A DNA stretch of 5,583 nt, taken from contig JACPQK010000093.1 of assembly GCA_016190535.1 (NCBI GenBank), forward strand, positions 1-5,583. The letters are read 5' to 3'. The notes beneath the pieces are model-generated. The model had not been told where the DNA came from, ran no database searches, and saw only the letters and a list, made by a program, of their open reading frames with translations. Shown in pieces: positions 5,300 to 5,583 of the stretch (positions within the stretch are counted from its first letter, which is position 1; each line of letters opens with the position of its first letter). This DNA is from Chloroflexota bacterium. GTDB taxonomy: Bacteria > Chloroflexota > Dehalococcoidia > JACPQK01. The position numbers were made by a program, and so were the translations under genes.

Positions 5300-5454
5300 A
5301 AAGGGGTGTCCAGAGGGGCTCCGCCCCTCCGTCGGGAGTCTGAGGGACACCCTCAGATACAAATTACTCCCCCTTCCTGCCAGAGCCTGCCCTGAGCCTG
5401 GCGAAGGGAAGGGGGACAGGGGAATGGTCGAGGGAGTTTTTCATCACCCTGCTA
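5285..5454. mobile_element. MITE-like non-coding element with terminal inverted repeats and internal hairpins
   Basis: The ends are imperfect inverted repeats: the reverse complement of 5285-5302 matches 5437-5454 at 14 of 18 positions, including TTTTTCA. Inside are a GAGGGGC/GCCCCTC stem (5313-5319 with 5323-5329), a long-range GGGTGTCC/GGACACCC pair (5304-5311 with 5345-5352), an eight-base stem TCTGAGGG/CCCTCAGA (5339-5346 with 5350-5357) and a compound stem, TCCCCCTTCC (5368-5377) with GGAAGGGGGA (5407-5416) continued by GCCAG/CTGGC. There is no transposase and no credible reading frame. From memory, similar CTGTTGAAAAA...TTTTTCAACAG elements recur in Dehalococcoidia-like genomes, but copy number cannot be tested here. 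A structured RNA is the alternative reading. Confidence 0.55.
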
Positions 5455-5474
5455 AGAGCCCCCAGGTGGGCCTG

Positions 5475-5502
5475 TTGCATACCACCAAATGCCCGCTATA
5501 AT
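5475..5502 (+). promoter_or_regulatory. Promoter-like sequence reading out of the window
   Basis: A perfect TATAAT -10 box (5497-5502) follows TTGCAT (5475-5480) after 16 bases. The -35 keeps the important TTG but matches only three of six. It points right, away from the E1 alpha gene. An imperfect dyad (TGGA-CAC...GTG-TCCA, 5502-5520) overlaps the expected start of transcription and could be an operator. A short frame opens at ATG 5524 and stays open to the window edge (20 codons, no good ribosome binding site), too little to call a gene. Confidence 0.5.
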
Positions 5503-5583
5503 GGAGCACAATAGTGTCCAGGTATGTTGCCTTTTGCCACCAGGGTGTTAGCAGCAAATGCTAGGGGTAGTGCCCTCTATGCC

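Noticed and set aside
5132..5362. - strand open frame of 76 codons upstream of E1 alpha
   Set aside because: It lies across the hairpin-rich repeat element and the operon leader, has no recognisable domain, and such short frames arise by chance in repeats.

Overview
The window is a GC-rich bacterial chromosome segment. It has compact operons, full Shine-Dalgarno sites, TTG starts and hairpin-forming intergenic repeats. The style of the intergenic repeats and the archaeal/fungal-type aspartate-semialdehyde dehydrogenase suggest Chloroflexota (Dehalococcoidia-like), but this is a low-confidence inference because no marker gene is present.

Layout. The left part reads on the + strand: the 3' two thirds of asd (1-669), a hicA-hicB toxin-antitoxin pair (709-1175) and a small cupredoxin lipoprotein (1253-1633). 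The hicAB pair is flanked by a 48-bp imperfect direct repeat. The left copy is the authentic 3' end of asd including its stop codon; the right copy (1179-1226) is a relic of the same end, still in frame and still ending in a stop. hicAB is also clearly lower in GC than asd. Together these look like an insertion of about 558 bp at the end of asd that kept the host gene intact. A convergent junction (1634-1775) holds a perfect 30-bp palindrome and a second, imperfect one.

The right part reads on the - strand as a three-gene 2-oxoacid dehydrogenase operon: E1 alpha (5116-4082), E1 beta (4091-3108) and E2 (2989-1776). The E1 genes overlap by 10 bases. E1 beta and E2 are separated by 118 bases holding two hairpins just upstream of the E2 ribosome binding site. 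Sequence features favour a branched-chain-type complex over a classical pyruvate dehydrogenase, but the substrate is not proven. The E2 frame is broken at a run of nine C (on the - strand) in the linker before the catalytic domain; one added C would restore a normal protein of about 404 residues. No E3 (lipoamide dehydrogenase) is present in the window.

Upstream of the E1 alpha gene, 5117-5583 is without a recognisable gene. It holds a strongly structured, MITE-like element (about 5285-5454) with imperfect terminal inverted repeats and several internal hairpins, then a + strand promoter-like sequence (5475-5502) that probably serves a gene beyond the window.

No clearly new biological system is visible. 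The best leads are the hicAB insertion with duplicated asd end, the homopolymer frameshift in E2 and the structured element at the right end.
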